Assembly (NCBI GenBank): GCA_041396705.1
Contig: JAWKYB010000002.1
Coordinates: 656,920-720,919, forward strand
Length of the DNA stretch: 64,000 bases
Direction: 5' to 3'
Origin: Alphaproteobacteria bacterium
Lineage (GTDB): Bacteria > Pseudomonadota > Alphaproteobacteria > CALKHQ01
Shown here: positions 25,413-33,731 of the stretch, piece by piece
Layout: each line of letters starts with the position of its first letter
Numbering within the stretch: the first letter of the stretch is position 1
Position numbers and translations under genes: made by a program
Notes under the pieces: model-generated
The model's database searches: none
Seen by the model: only the letters and a program-made list of their open reading frames with translations
Told to the model about the DNA's origin: nothing

Positions 25413-25895
25413 ATGGCGATCTACATGAAGCTTGGCGACAAGATCAAAGGCAACGTCACGGCGGAAGGGTTCAAGGACCAGATCGAGCTGCACTCGCTGC
25501 AGTGGGGCGTGGGACGCGGCATCTCGACCCCGGTCGGATCGTCGGCCAACCGCGAGGCTTCGGCGCCGTCGATCAGCGAGGTGACGGTCTCCAAGGAACT
25601 CGACAACGCTTCGGCCCAGCTGTTCACCGAGGCGACCACCGGCAAGGCCGACCAGGGTCTGAAGTGCGAGATCACCATCGTCAAGACCGGCGACAAGCTG
25701 GAAGAGATCGCCAAGTTCACGCTGGAGAACACCATGATCAGCGGCTATTCGCTGAGCAGCGGCGGCGACCGGCCCTCGGAATCGCTCAGCCTCAACTTCA
25801 CCAAGGTCGAGTACAAGGTCACCCCGACGCAGCCGGACGGCAAGGCCGGCGACCCGGTGACCTCCTCGTTCAACCTGGCCACCGGCAAGGCCTGA
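25413..25895 (+). CDS. hcp: T6SS tube protein Hcp (TssD)
   Basis: A 160-residue Hcp1-family protein. It starts MAIYMKLGDKIKGNVTAEG, continues IELHSLQWGVGRG, and has the typical VSKELDNASAQLFTEATTG and ITIVKTGDKLEEIAKFTLEN segments of the beta-barrel that assembles as hexamers into the inner tube. No effector extension is present. It has its own long upstream region and is followed after 99 bases by vgrG. Confidence 0.96.
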   Translation: MAIYMKLGDKIKGNVTAEGFKDQIELHSLQWGVGRGISTPVGSSANREASAPSISEVTVSKELDNASAQLFTEATTGKADQGLKCEITIVKTGDKLEEIAKFTLENTMISGYSLSSGGDRPSESLSLNFTKVEYKVTPTQPDGKAGDPVTSSFNLATGKA

Positions 25896-25994
25896 TTCGC
25901 GCCAAGGTCCCGGCCGGCCTCGCGTGCGGGGCCGGCCGCCTCTCTCCGGCAGGCGCGACGGGCACGGCAGCCGTGACCCTCGGCCGGCCAAGCC

Positions 25995-28025
25995 GTGCAG
26001 GGGCTCCGGCCATTGGCTGACCAGATCACTCAGGACGAACGCCGCCTTTCCGTCGAATCGCCGCTCGGCGCGGACGTACTGCTGATCTCCGGGTTCAGCG
26101 GGACGGAGGGCCTGTCGCAGCTGTTCGATTTCCGGCTCGACCTGCTCTCGGCGACGACCGACATCACGCCCGACAAGCTGCTCGGCAAGTCGGTGACCGT
26201 GAAGATCGACCGCCCCGGCGGCGACCCGCGCTATTTCAACGGCGTCGTCCGCCGGTTCGCGCCCGGCGCGATGGGCGCGCGCGGCCTGCGCAGCTATGTC
26301 GCCGACATCGTGCCGACGCTGTGGCTGCTGACCCAGACGGCCGACCACAAGATCTTCCAGGAGAAGACCGCCAAGGACATCATCGAGGATGTGCTGAAAG
26401 GCCACGACGTGACCAACTACCGGTTCGGCGTGATCAAGGAGAGCCATCCGACCCGCGAATACTGCGTCCAGTACGGCGAGACCGCCTTCGCCTTCGTCCA
26501 GCGGCTGATGGAGGAGGAAGGCATCTTCTTCTTCATCGAGCACAAGCAGGGCGAGCACACCATCGTCATCGCCGACGACAAGGCCGCCTATGTCGACTGC
26601 GCCGACGCGCAGGTCGAGCTGACCGGCGACGCCATGCTCAGCAACGCCGTCAGCCAGTGGCAGCCCAACTACCGCTTCCAGACCGGCAAGTGGACCCAGC
26701 GCGACTTCGACTTCGAGCAGCCCGGCACGGTCAAGGACCTGCAGACCGAACAGGCCACCGGCATCTCGATCTCGGCCTTCTCCAGCTACGAGCGCTTCCA
26801 GTATCCGGGGCTCTACGTCAAGAAGACCGACGGCACGCTGCTGACCCGCCTGCAGATGGAGACCGTCGAGGCAGGGTATCACGTGGTCGACGGCGCCAGC
26901 GACCTGGCCAGCTTCGTGCCCGGCGCGAAGATCAAGGTGAAGAACGATCCCGACGGCGCCGACAGCAGCTATGTGCTGACGGCGGTCAGCCACACCGCCA
27001 GCGGCGGCTCGCTGCAGGCCGGCGGCGGCGGTGGCGAGAGCTATGCCAACGGCTTCAGCTGCATTCCGGCGGACGTCGTGTTCCGCCCGCCGCGGCTGAC
27101 CCCGAAGCCGATGGTGCACGGCCCGCAGACCGCCATCGTCGTCGGCCAGTCGGGGCAGGAGATCTTCTGCGACAAGTACGGCCGCATCAAGGTGCAGTTC
27201 CACTGGGACCGCTACGGCAAGTCCGACGAGAACAGCTCGTGCTGGATCCGCGTCGCCCAGGCCTGGGCCGGCGCCAAGTGGGGCACCATCTTCACCCCGC
27301 GCGTCGGCATGGAGGTGGTGGTCGAGTTCCTGGACGGCGACCCGGACCGGCCGCTGGTCACCGGCTGCGTCTACAACGGCGACAACGGCGTGCCCTACAC
27401 GCTGGCCGACAACAAGACGCAGTCGGGCGTGCTGACCCGCAGCTCCACCGGCGGCGCGGCCGCGAACGCCAACGAGCTGCGGTTCGAGGACAAGAAGGGC
27501 TCGGAGGAGGTCTTCTTCCACGCCGAGAAGGACTTCAAGCGCGAGGTCGAGAACGACGACACGCTGACCGTCGACCACGACCGCAAGAAGACGATCAAGA
27601 ACGACGAGACCATCGAGGTGCAGGGCAACCGCACCGACACGGTGAAGAAGGACGAGACAGTCACCATCGAGGGCAACCGCACCAAGACGGTCAAGAAGGA
27701 CGACACGCTGACCGTGGACGCCGACCGCAGCGCGACCGTCAAGGGCAAGGACACGACGACCGTCACCGGCGACACCACGGTCACCGTCAGCAGCGGCAAC
27801 TTCTCGCTGCAGGCGTCGGCCGGCCAGGTAACGATCGAGGCGGCGCAGTCGATCGAGTTGAAGGTGGGCGGGAACAGCGTCAAGATCGACCCGTCCGGCG
27901 TGACGATCAACGGCACCATGGTCAAGGCCTCCGGCTCGGCCTCCGTCACCGTCGAGGGCTCCATGACCAAGGTCGCCGGCAGCGGCATGCTGCAGCTGCA
28001 GGGCGGCCTGGTGAAGGTAAACTGA
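25995..28025 (+). CDS. vgrG: T6SS spike protein VgrG (TssI)
   Basis: About 676 residues. The gp27-like base occupies about 15-380 (GFSGTEGLSQLFDFRLDLLS, CVQYGETAFAFVQRLMEEEG). The gp5-like OB fold follows with DKYGRIKVQFHWDRYG and WAGAKWGTIFTPRVGMEVVVEFLDGDP. The beta-helical needle from about 500 consists of short Val/Thr/Lys repeats and ends LQGGLVKVN, with no fused effector domain. Start uncertain: GTG at 25995 or TTG at 26013, neither with a strong ribosome-binding site. Cargo must be delivered through an adaptor, the PAAR-like tip or Hcp. Confidence 0.94.
   Translation: MQGLRPLADQITQDERRLSVESPLGADVLLISGFSGTEGLSQLFDFRLDLLSATTDITPDKLLGKSVTVKIDRPGGDPRYFNGVVRRFAPGAMGARGLRSYVADIVPTLWLLTQTADHKIFQEKTAKDIIEDVLKGHDVTNYRFGVIKESHPTREYCVQYGETAFAFVQRLMEEEGIFFFIEHKQGEHTIVIADDKAAYVDCADAQVELTGDAMLSNAVSQWQPNYRFQTGKWTQRDFDFEQPGTVKDLQTEQATGISISAFSSYERFQYPGLYVKKTDGTLLTRLQMETVEAGYHVVDGASDLASFVPGAKIKVKNDPDGADSSYVLTAVSHTASGGSLQAGGGGGESYANGFSCIPADVVFRPPRLTPKPMVHGPQTAIVVGQSGQEIFCDKYGRIKVQFHWDRYGKSDENSSCWIRVAQAWAGAKWGTIFTPRVGMEVVVEFLDGDPDRPLVTGCVYNGDNGVPYTLADNKTQSGVLTRSSTGGAAANANELRFEDKKGSEEVFFHAEKDFKREVENDDTLTVDHDRKKTIKNDETIEVQGNRTDTVKKDETVTIEGNRTKTVKKDDTLTVDADRSATVKGKDTTTVTGDTTVTVSSGNFSLQASAGQVTIEAAQSIELKVGGNSVKIDPSGVTINGTMVKASGSASVTVEGSMTKVAGSGMLQLQGGLVKVN
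27555..27794 (+). repeat. Tandem 16-residue needle repeats in vgrG
   Basis: Within vgrG the protein repeats units such as DETVTIEGNRTKTVKK and DDTLTVDADRSATVKG about five times, the alternating Val/Thr and charged pattern of the triple-stranded beta-helix needle. The nucleotide repeats are imperfect but share blocks such as GACAC-GGTGAAGAAGGAC. Copy number here would set the spike length. Confidence 0.7.
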
Positions 28026-28030
28026 CCGCG

Positions 28031-28627
28031 ATGCACGTCGACATCGGCCCGCTGAAGAAGATCGTCGCGCCGTCGGCCGACCCGTTGCTGGCGCCGGCGC
28101 ATCTGGGGGCAGAGGCACAGGCGCTGGCCAGGCCGGGCATGACCGTGCGCGACCTGCTGGCCGCCCTGGCCGAGGCCGACCTGCTGACCGATGCGCTGCG
28201 GCTGCTGGCCTATGCGCTGCCGCGGCGCGAAGCGGTGTGGTGGGCGTGCCAATGCGCCCGCCAGGCCCAGCCGGCCCAGCCGCTGGCGCCGGACATGGAG
28301 ATCATCCAGGCCAGCGAGGCCTGGGTCTATCGGCCGCACGACAAGAGCCGGCGCGCGGCGATGGACCTGGCGATGCAGACGGAATTCGACCGCGCCGCCC
28401 ACTGGACAGCGGCGGCGGCGTTCTGGAGCGGCGGCAGCATCGCCCCGCCGGAGGCGCCGCCGGTCGAGCCGGCGGAGACGCTGACCGGCAATGCCGTCGT
28501 CGGCGCGGTGCTGCTGGCGGCGGTGCAGCCGGATGCCGACGACGCCGATCGCAAGCGCCACCGCTTCCTGCTGCAGGCGCTCGACATCGCCGAGGGCGGC
28601 GACGGCCGCAAGGTGGCCGCCGGGTGA
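28031..28627 (+). CDS. T6SS-associated protein, DUF6931-like
   Basis: A 198-residue soluble, Ala-rich, mostly helical protein placed five bases after vgrG. It has conserved-looking blocks ALPRREAVWWACQCARQ and TEFDRAAHWTAAAAFWSGGS. I believe it belongs to the DUF6931 family seen in T6SS loci between vgrG and the FHA gene; this comes from memory of the family and should be checked. No signal peptide or membrane segment. Position next to vgrG would suit a spike-loading or cargo adaptor role, but nothing in the sequence proves that. It is not related by eye to DUF4123, DUF1795 or DUF2169 adaptors. Confidence 0.65.
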   Translation: MHVDIGPLKKIVAPSADPLLAPAHLGAEAQALARPGMTVRDLLAALAEADLLTDALRLLAYALPRREAVWWACQCARQAQPAQPLAPDMEIIQASEAWVYRPHDKSRRAAMDLAMQTEFDRAAHWTAAAAFWSGGSIAPPEAPPVEPAETLTGNAVVGAVLLAAVQPDADDADRKRHRFLLQALDIAEGGDGRKVAAG

Positions 28628-28709
28628 GGCGTTGCCCGGTCGCATCCTGCGCCCGATCGGCTATAGTGTCGGGCAGACCGCTGCCGATGCGCAGGATTTC
28701 GAGGCGGAC

Positions 28710-30350
28710 ATGAGCTTGCGACTGACCATCACCAACCCGCCCCGGGTGCCGCCGGGATTCGACCAGTCGGTCACGCTGCAGGGCGGGTCGGTCCGCATCG
28801 GGCGCGCGCCGGACAACGACCTGGTGCTGGCCGACCCGGGCCGCACCCTGTCGAAGTACCACTGCACCGTCACCGCGGCCGGCGGCGGCTACACGCTGAC
28901 CGACACCAGTTCCAACGGCGTGTTCGTCAACGGGTCGGCGCAGCGCACCCCGCGCGACCAGCCGGTGCCGGTGTCGCCGGGCGATGTGCTGCAGCTCGGC
29001 GACTACGAGCTCAGGCTCGACCCCGTCGGCCCGCAGGCGGCGGCCGCGCCGCCCTTTGCCGCGCAGCCCCGGGCGGCCGCGCCCATTCCGGCCGACGACG
29101 ATGCCGACGACCCGTTCCTGCCGCCGCTGCCCGACGAGCCCGACACGCGCAAGGAGGTGGAGTTCGACCTCGGCTTCGCGCTCGGCGACGACGACGCGGA
29201 CGACGGCCTCGGCGTTTCCGGCGCCAATCCGTTCGCCGACGCCGCCCGGCTGCTGCGCGAGACCCAGGTCGGCCGACGCCGGGCGTTCGACACCCTGGGC
29301 GACGCGCTGGATGCGCCGGGCGGCGGCGAATCGCTGTTGCCGCACGGTCCGGAGGGCACGCTCTACGCCAAGCCCTCGCCGGGCCGCGTCTCGCTGAACC
29401 CGTTCGCGGCCGACGATCACGGCGACGACTGGGATGCGCCGCCGGTCCCCGACGATGTGCCGGCGCCGTCGGCCGGGTTCGCGCCGCCGCGGGTGGCCCC
29501 CGCGCCACCGCCGCCGCCGCCACGGGCGCCGCAGCCGGCCGCGCCGGCCGCCGGCGGCGCAAACCTGATCCCGGACGATTGGGACGACGAGGGCGACGAT
29601 TTCGCCCCCGCGCCGGACGACACCCAGGCCGGCTCCCCGTTCTTCGCCGCACCGCCGCCGGCCGCACCGGCGCCGGCATCGCCACCGCCGTCGGTCGACC
29701 CGTTCCGCGCCGCGGCCCCGGTCGCGCCGCCGCCGCCGCCGGCCCCGGCCATGGCGGGCGAGGGTGCGGCCGATGCCCTGCGGGCCTTCCTGCAGGGCGC
29801 CGGGATGGGTTCGCTGCGGGTCTCGGAGGCGGAGACGGCCGCCATGCTGTACGAGGCCGGCCGCGTGTTCCGGGCGATGGTCGCCGGCCTGCAGGAGGCG
29901 CTGGCCACCCGCGCCGAGATCAAGGAGGAGCTGGACGTCTCGCGCACCATGATCGGCGCGACCAGCAACAACCCGCTGAAGCTCGGCCTGTCGCTGGAGG
30001 AAGGCATCGTCGCACTGCTGCGCCGGCCCGGCGGCGGCTTCCTCGCGCCGCAGGATGCGGTCGAGCTGGGCTTCCGCGACGTCCAGGCCCACCAGGTGGC
30101 GACGATGGCGGCAATGCACCTGGCGCTGCGCCGGCTGCTGGCCAAGTTCGATCCGCAGGCATTGTCGCGCCGGCTAGAAGAGACGTCGGTGCTGAACAGT
30201 CTATTGCCGGGGGCACGCAAGTCGAAATATTGGGAAGTGTATTGCGATTTCTACGCCTCGATTGCCGGCGATGCCGAGTCGGAGTTCCACGAGTTCTTTA
30301 CAAAGGAGTTTTCGCAAGCGTATGAAGAGCAGTCCCGCAAGCTGAAATAA
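28710..30350 (+). CDS. tagH: T6SS-associated FHA domain protein TagH
   Basis: A 546-residue protein. The FHA domain fills about 20-105: IGRAPDNDLVL, SKYHC and SSNGVFVNG are the phospho-threonine-binding loops. A long Pro/Ala/Asp-rich disordered linker (about 110-345) follows. The C-terminal TagH domain (about 350-546) has LYEAGRVFRAMVAGLQEALATR and NNPLKLGLSLEEGI. The ATG at 28710 is the first giving an intact FHA strand. FHA proteins of this type are phosphorylated by PpkA and recruit it to the membrane complex, promoting firing; both kinase and phosphatase genes are in this locus. It precedes tssJ by 18 bases. Confidence 0.92.
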   Translation: MSLRLTITNPPRVPPGFDQSVTLQGGSVRIGRAPDNDLVLADPGRTLSKYHCTVTAAGGGYTLTDTSSNGVFVNGSAQRTPRDQPVPVSPGDVLQLGDYELRLDPVGPQAAAAPPFAAQPRAAAPIPADDDADDPFLPPLPDEPDTRKEVEFDLGFALGDDDADDGLGVSGANPFADAARLLRETQVGRRRAFDTLGDALDAPGGGESLLPHGPEGTLYAKPSPGRVSLNPFAADDHGDDWDAPPVPDDVPAPSAGFAPPRVAPAPPPPPPRAPQPAAPAAGGANLIPDDWDDEGDDFAPAPDDTQAGSPFFAAPPPAAPAPASPPPSVDPFRAAAPVAPPPPPAPAMAGEGAADALRAFLQGAGMGSLRVSEAETAAMLYEAGRVFRAMVAGLQEALATRAEIKEELDVSRTMIGATSNNPLKLGLSLEEGIVALLRRPGGGFLAPQDAVELGFRDVQAHQVATMAAMHLALRRLLAKFDPQALSRRLEETSVLNSLLPGARKSKYWEVYCDFYASIAGDAESEFHEFFTKEFSQAYEEQSRKLK

Positions 30351-30368
30351 CGGTAAGAACCGATCGTC

Positions 30369-30974
30369 GTGCGCTTGAGCAGGTTACATCATCCGGCGCC
30401 GCCGCCCCTGCGGGCCGCGGTCCGCGGGCCGGGTCGGAAACCTGCACCGCAGACGTCGCGCCCGTGGGCGGCCGCGCTGGCCGGGGCCATGGCGCTTGCC
30501 GTCGCCGGCTGCGCCGACGACCCGGCTGAAGGACCGCCGCCGACCGCGGTCACCCTCAGCGTCGAAGCCTCGCCCTTCCTCAACCCGGACCGCACCAACC
30601 GGCCGTCGCCGGTGGTGGTGGTGATCTACGGGCTGACCGACGATGCCGCCTTCAACAATGGCGGCTATTACGAGCTGTTCGAGCAGGACCAGCAGACGCT
30701 GGGCGAGGCGATCAAGACCAAGCAGCAGTTCATCATCGCCCCGGGCGACATCAAGGATGTCGAGCTTGCGCTCGACCCGGCGGCGACGTTCCTGGCGGTG
30801 CTCGCCGCCTTCCGCGACATCGACAACGCCAAGTTCAGCGCCAGCGTGCCGCTGACGCCGAGCCAGGCGGTCGAGATCCAGGTCAAGCTGCAGAGCAACG
30901 AAGTCGTCCTGATCGCGCCGGAACCGCCGGTGGTCAGCGAGGACGGGGAAGAGCAATCCGATGAAAGTCAGTAA
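30369..30974 (+). CDS. tssJ: T6SS outer-membrane lipoprotein TssJ
   Basis: A 201-residue lipoprotein. The signal region is unusually long, with about 30 basic/Pro-rich residues before the hydrophobic stretch ALAGAMALAVAGC, lipobox Cys48. The mature domain is a TssJ transthyretin-like fold with VVVVIYGLTDDAAFNNGGYYELFEQD and the conserved TLGEAIKTKQQFIIAPGDIK strand region. TssJ anchors TssM to the outer membrane. The GTG at 30369 was taken as start because no later start keeps the hydrophobic core intact. The acidic C-terminal tail (about 186-201) is extra. Confidence 0.92.
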   Translation: MRLSRLHHPAPPPLRAAVRGPGRKPAPQTSRPWAAALAGAMALAVAGCADDPAEGPPPTAVTLSVEASPFLNPDRTNRPSPVVVVIYGLTDDAAFNNGGYYELFEQDQQTLGEAIKTKQQFIIAPGDIKDVELALDPAATFLAVLAAFRDIDNAKFSASVPLTPSQAVEIQVKLQSNEVVLIAPEPPVVSEDGEEQSDESQ

Positions 30975-31044
30975 TATCAACGCGATTCGGTCCCGGGCGC
31001 TGACAGCGCGTCCGGCCGGCACAGGCTGAGGCGGGAACAACCGG

Positions 31045-32379
31045 ATGTCGTGGGACAACAAGGTCGTCTGGTCGGAGGGCATGTTCCTTCGCCCGCAGCA
31101 CTTCCAGCAGCACGATCGCTATGTCGAGCACCTGGTGCGCGGGCGCACCGCGGGCATCGCGCCCTATCGCTGGGGCATCTCCGAGCTGGCGGTGAACCGG
31201 CAACTGCTGGAGACCGGCGGCTTCGCGGTCAGCGTCTGCCGCGGCGTGCTGCCCGACGGCACGCCGTTCAGCATCCCGGAGGACACCGATCATCCGGTGC
31301 CGCTGGAGCCGTCGGAGAACGTGCGCGACCGCATCGTCTATCTGTGCCTGCCGGTGCGCCAGCCGGGCGGCTACGACTTCGCCGGCAAGTCCAACGTCGA
31401 CGCCATCACCCGCTACCGCTCGTCGGCGTTCCAGGCGACCGACGCCGTGGTCGGCTCCGAGGCGGTGGCGGAACTCGAGATCGGCAAGCTCGACCTGACC
31501 TACGCCCTGCACGGGGCGGAGACCGCCGGCTACGTCCGCATCGGGCTGGCCCGCATCCAGGAGGTCGGCGCCGACCGCAAGATCAAGCTCGACGAGAGCT
31601 ACATTCCGCCCTGCCTGGACTGCGCCACCTCGTCGATGCTGGCCGGCTACATCACCGAGCTGCAGGGCCTGCTGCACCAGCGCGGCGCGGCGCTGGCCGG
31701 CCGGGTGGCGGAGGCCGGCGGCAAGGCGACGGGCGAGATCGCCGACTTCCTGTTCCTGCTGCTGGTCAACCGCAGCCTGCCGCTGGTCAGCCACCTGGCC
31801 GCCTGCGCCGACCTGCACCCGGAGACGCTGTACCAGGCCCTGGTGGCGATGGCCGGCGAGATGGCCACCTTCACCGAGGCGTCGAAGCGGCCGCCGGAGT
31901 TCCCGGCCTACGACCACGAGAACCTGCAGGCTACGTTCCAGCCGGTGGTCACCGCGCTGCGCCGGTCGCTCAGCGCGGTGCTGGAGCAGACGGCGATTCC
32001 GATCCCGCTGCAGGAGCGCAAATACGGCATCCGCGTCGGCCAGATCGCCGACCGCAGCCTGCTGACCTCGGCCAGCTTCGTGCTGGCCGTGCGTGCCGAC
32101 GCGCCGTCGCAGGACATCCGCCGCCATTTCCCGGCCCAGGTGAAGATCGGCCCGGTCGAGCAGATCCGCAACCTGGTCAACGCGGCCCTGCCCGGCATCA
32201 CGGTGCGGCCGTTGCCGGTTGCGCCGCGGCAGATCCCGTTCAGCGCCGGCGTCACCTATTTCGAGCTCGACCGTACCGGCCAGTTCTGGAAGCAGCTCGG
32301 CCAGTCCGGCGGGCTGGCAATCCACCTGGCCGGCGACTTCCCGAAGGCCGAGCTCGAACTGTGGGCGATCCGTGGCTAG
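31045..32379 (+). CDS. tssK: T6SS baseplate-membrane connector TssK
   Basis: A 444-residue protein with the invariant N-terminus KVVWSEGMFLRPQHFQQHDRY, then the shoulder (ICRG-like GVLPDGTPFSIP) and the C-terminal head that contacts TssL and TssM, including LAVRADAPSQDIRRHFPAQVKIG and PFSAGVTYFELDRTGQFWK. TssK links the baseplate wedges to the cytoplasmic side of the TssJLM complex. It ends three bases before tssL. Confidence 0.95.
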   Translation: MSWDNKVVWSEGMFLRPQHFQQHDRYVEHLVRGRTAGIAPYRWGISELAVNRQLLETGGFAVSVCRGVLPDGTPFSIPEDTDHPVPLEPSENVRDRIVYLCLPVRQPGGYDFAGKSNVDAITRYRSSAFQATDAVVGSEAVAELEIGKLDLTYALHGAETAGYVRIGLARIQEVGADRKIKLDESYIPPCLDCATSSMLAGYITELQGLLHQRGAALAGRVAEAGGKATGEIADFLFLLLVNRSLPLVSHLAACADLHPETLYQALVAMAGEMATFTEASKRPPEFPAYDHENLQATFQPVVTALRRSLSAVLEQTAIPIPLQERKYGIRVGQIADRSLLTSASFVLAVRADAPSQDIRRHFPAQVKIGPVEQIRNLVNAALPGITVRPLPVAPRQIPFSAGVTYFELDRTGQFWKQLGQSGGLAIHLAGDFPKAELELWAIRG

Positions 32380-32382
32380 CCG

Positions 32383-33726
32383 ATGAGCAGCGACGACCCC
32401 TTCGCCGACCACGGCGAGACGGAATCGACCGTCATCCGGCCCAGCCCGGGCGGGCGGCGGGCGGCCGAGCGGCTGCGCGCGGCACAACCGACCGCGCCGC
32501 CGCTGGCGCGGATGCCCGGCATCAACCCGCTGGTCACCGAGGCCTCGCCGCTGCTCGGCCTGATCAACCGCATCCGCAACACGGTGCGGCACGACGACGT
32601 CGACCAGCTGCGCCAGCTGGTGATCCAGGAGATCAAGCAGTTCACCCGCCGCGCCATCGCCGCCGGCATCGAGCCGAAGGTGGTCGGCGCCGGCCAGTAC
32701 GCGCTGTGCGCCACCGTCGACGACGTGGTGCAGAACACGCCCTGGGGCAGCGCCAGCAACTGGTCGCGGCGCGGCATGGTCACCACCTTCCACCGCGAGG
32801 CCTGGGGCGGCGACCGCTTCTATACCCTGCTCGACTACATGCAGCGCGATCAGGAGCGCAACCAGCCGGCGCTGGAGTTGATGTACCTGTGCCTGGCGCT
32901 GGGGTTCGAGGGCCGCCTGCGCGTGCTGCCCAACGGCGCGTCCGAGCTGGCGCGCATCCGCGACGCGCTGCACCGGCTGATCCGGCGGCGCCGCGGCGAC
33001 TATGAGCGGGCGCTGTCGCCGCACTGGATGGGCGTCACCACCACCCGGCGCGGCACCAAGGCGGTGGTGCCGCTGTGGGTGGCGGCGCTGATCGGCCTGG
33101 CGATCGCGGCCATCGTCTATCTCGGGCTGCGCTTCTGGCTGAACACCGACAGCGACGGCACCTTCCGCGACCTGTTCCGGCTGCCGCCGCAGGGCGAGGT
33201 CACGCTGGTGCGGCCGGAACGGACCGAGCCGGCCCCGGCGCAGAGTGCGCTGGACACCGCCGCGGCCACGCCGCCGCCGCCCGGCAACTACGACATCCTC
33301 AACGACTTCCTGCGCCCGCAGCCGGGCGGGCCGATCGAGCTGCTCGGCGACAACCAGCGGGTGATCGTGCGCATCGGCACCGACGGCATGTTCGGCAGCG
33401 GCAGCGCCACCATCGCCGAGAGCTTCGAGCCGACGCTGGGCGAGGTCGCCGGCGGGCTGGAGAAGGTGACCGGTACCATCCGCGTCATCGGCCATACCGA
33501 CAACGTGCCGATCAGCAACCTGCGCTTCGCCTCCAACGTCGAGCTCTCCGAGGCGCGGGCCGAGGCGGTGGTGCAGGTGCTGTCGCGGTTCATGGACGGC
33601 ACCGAGCTGGAGGCGATCGGCCTGGCCGACGCCGATCCGGTGGTCGACTGCAGCGCGCGCAGCTGCACGGCGAGCGAGCTCGCCAAGAACCGCCGGGTCG
33701 ACATCGAAGTCGTGGCGCCGCGGTAG
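32383..33726 (+). CDS. tssL: T6SS membrane complex TssL with fused OmpA domain
   Basis: A 447-residue inner-membrane protein. The cytoplasmic DotU domain spans about 45-220 (PLLGLINRIRN, RWFHREAWGG-like TFHREAWGGDRFYTLLDYM). One membrane helix follows at about 227-250. The periplasmic C-terminus (about 320-447) is an OmpA/MotB domain with IRVIGHTDNVPISNLRFAS and LSEARAEAVV, which binds peptidoglycan. Fusion of the TagL-type OmpA domain to TssL is a recognised variant that anchors the complex to the wall without a separate TagL. It is followed by tssM six bases later. Confidence 0.95.
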   Translation: MSSDDPFADHGETESTVIRPSPGGRRAAERLRAAQPTAPPLARMPGINPLVTEASPLLGLINRIRNTVRHDDVDQLRQLVIQEIKQFTRRAIAAGIEPKVVGAGQYALCATVDDVVQNTPWGSASNWSRRGMVTTFHREAWGGDRFYTLLDYMQRDQERNQPALELMYLCLALGFEGRLRVLPNGASELARIRDALHRLIRRRRGDYERALSPHWMGVTTTRRGTKAVVPLWVAALIGLAIAAIVYLGLRFWLNTDSDGTFRDLFRLPPQGEVTLVRPERTEPAPAQSALDTAAATPPPPGNYDILNDFLRPQPGGPIELLGDNQRVIVRIGTDGMFGSGSATIAESFEPTLGEVAGGLEKVTGTIRVIGHTDNVPISNLRFASNVELSEARAEAVVQVLSRFMDGTELEAIGLADADPVVDCSARSCTASELAKNRRVDIEVVAPR

Positions 33727-33731
33727 CCGCC

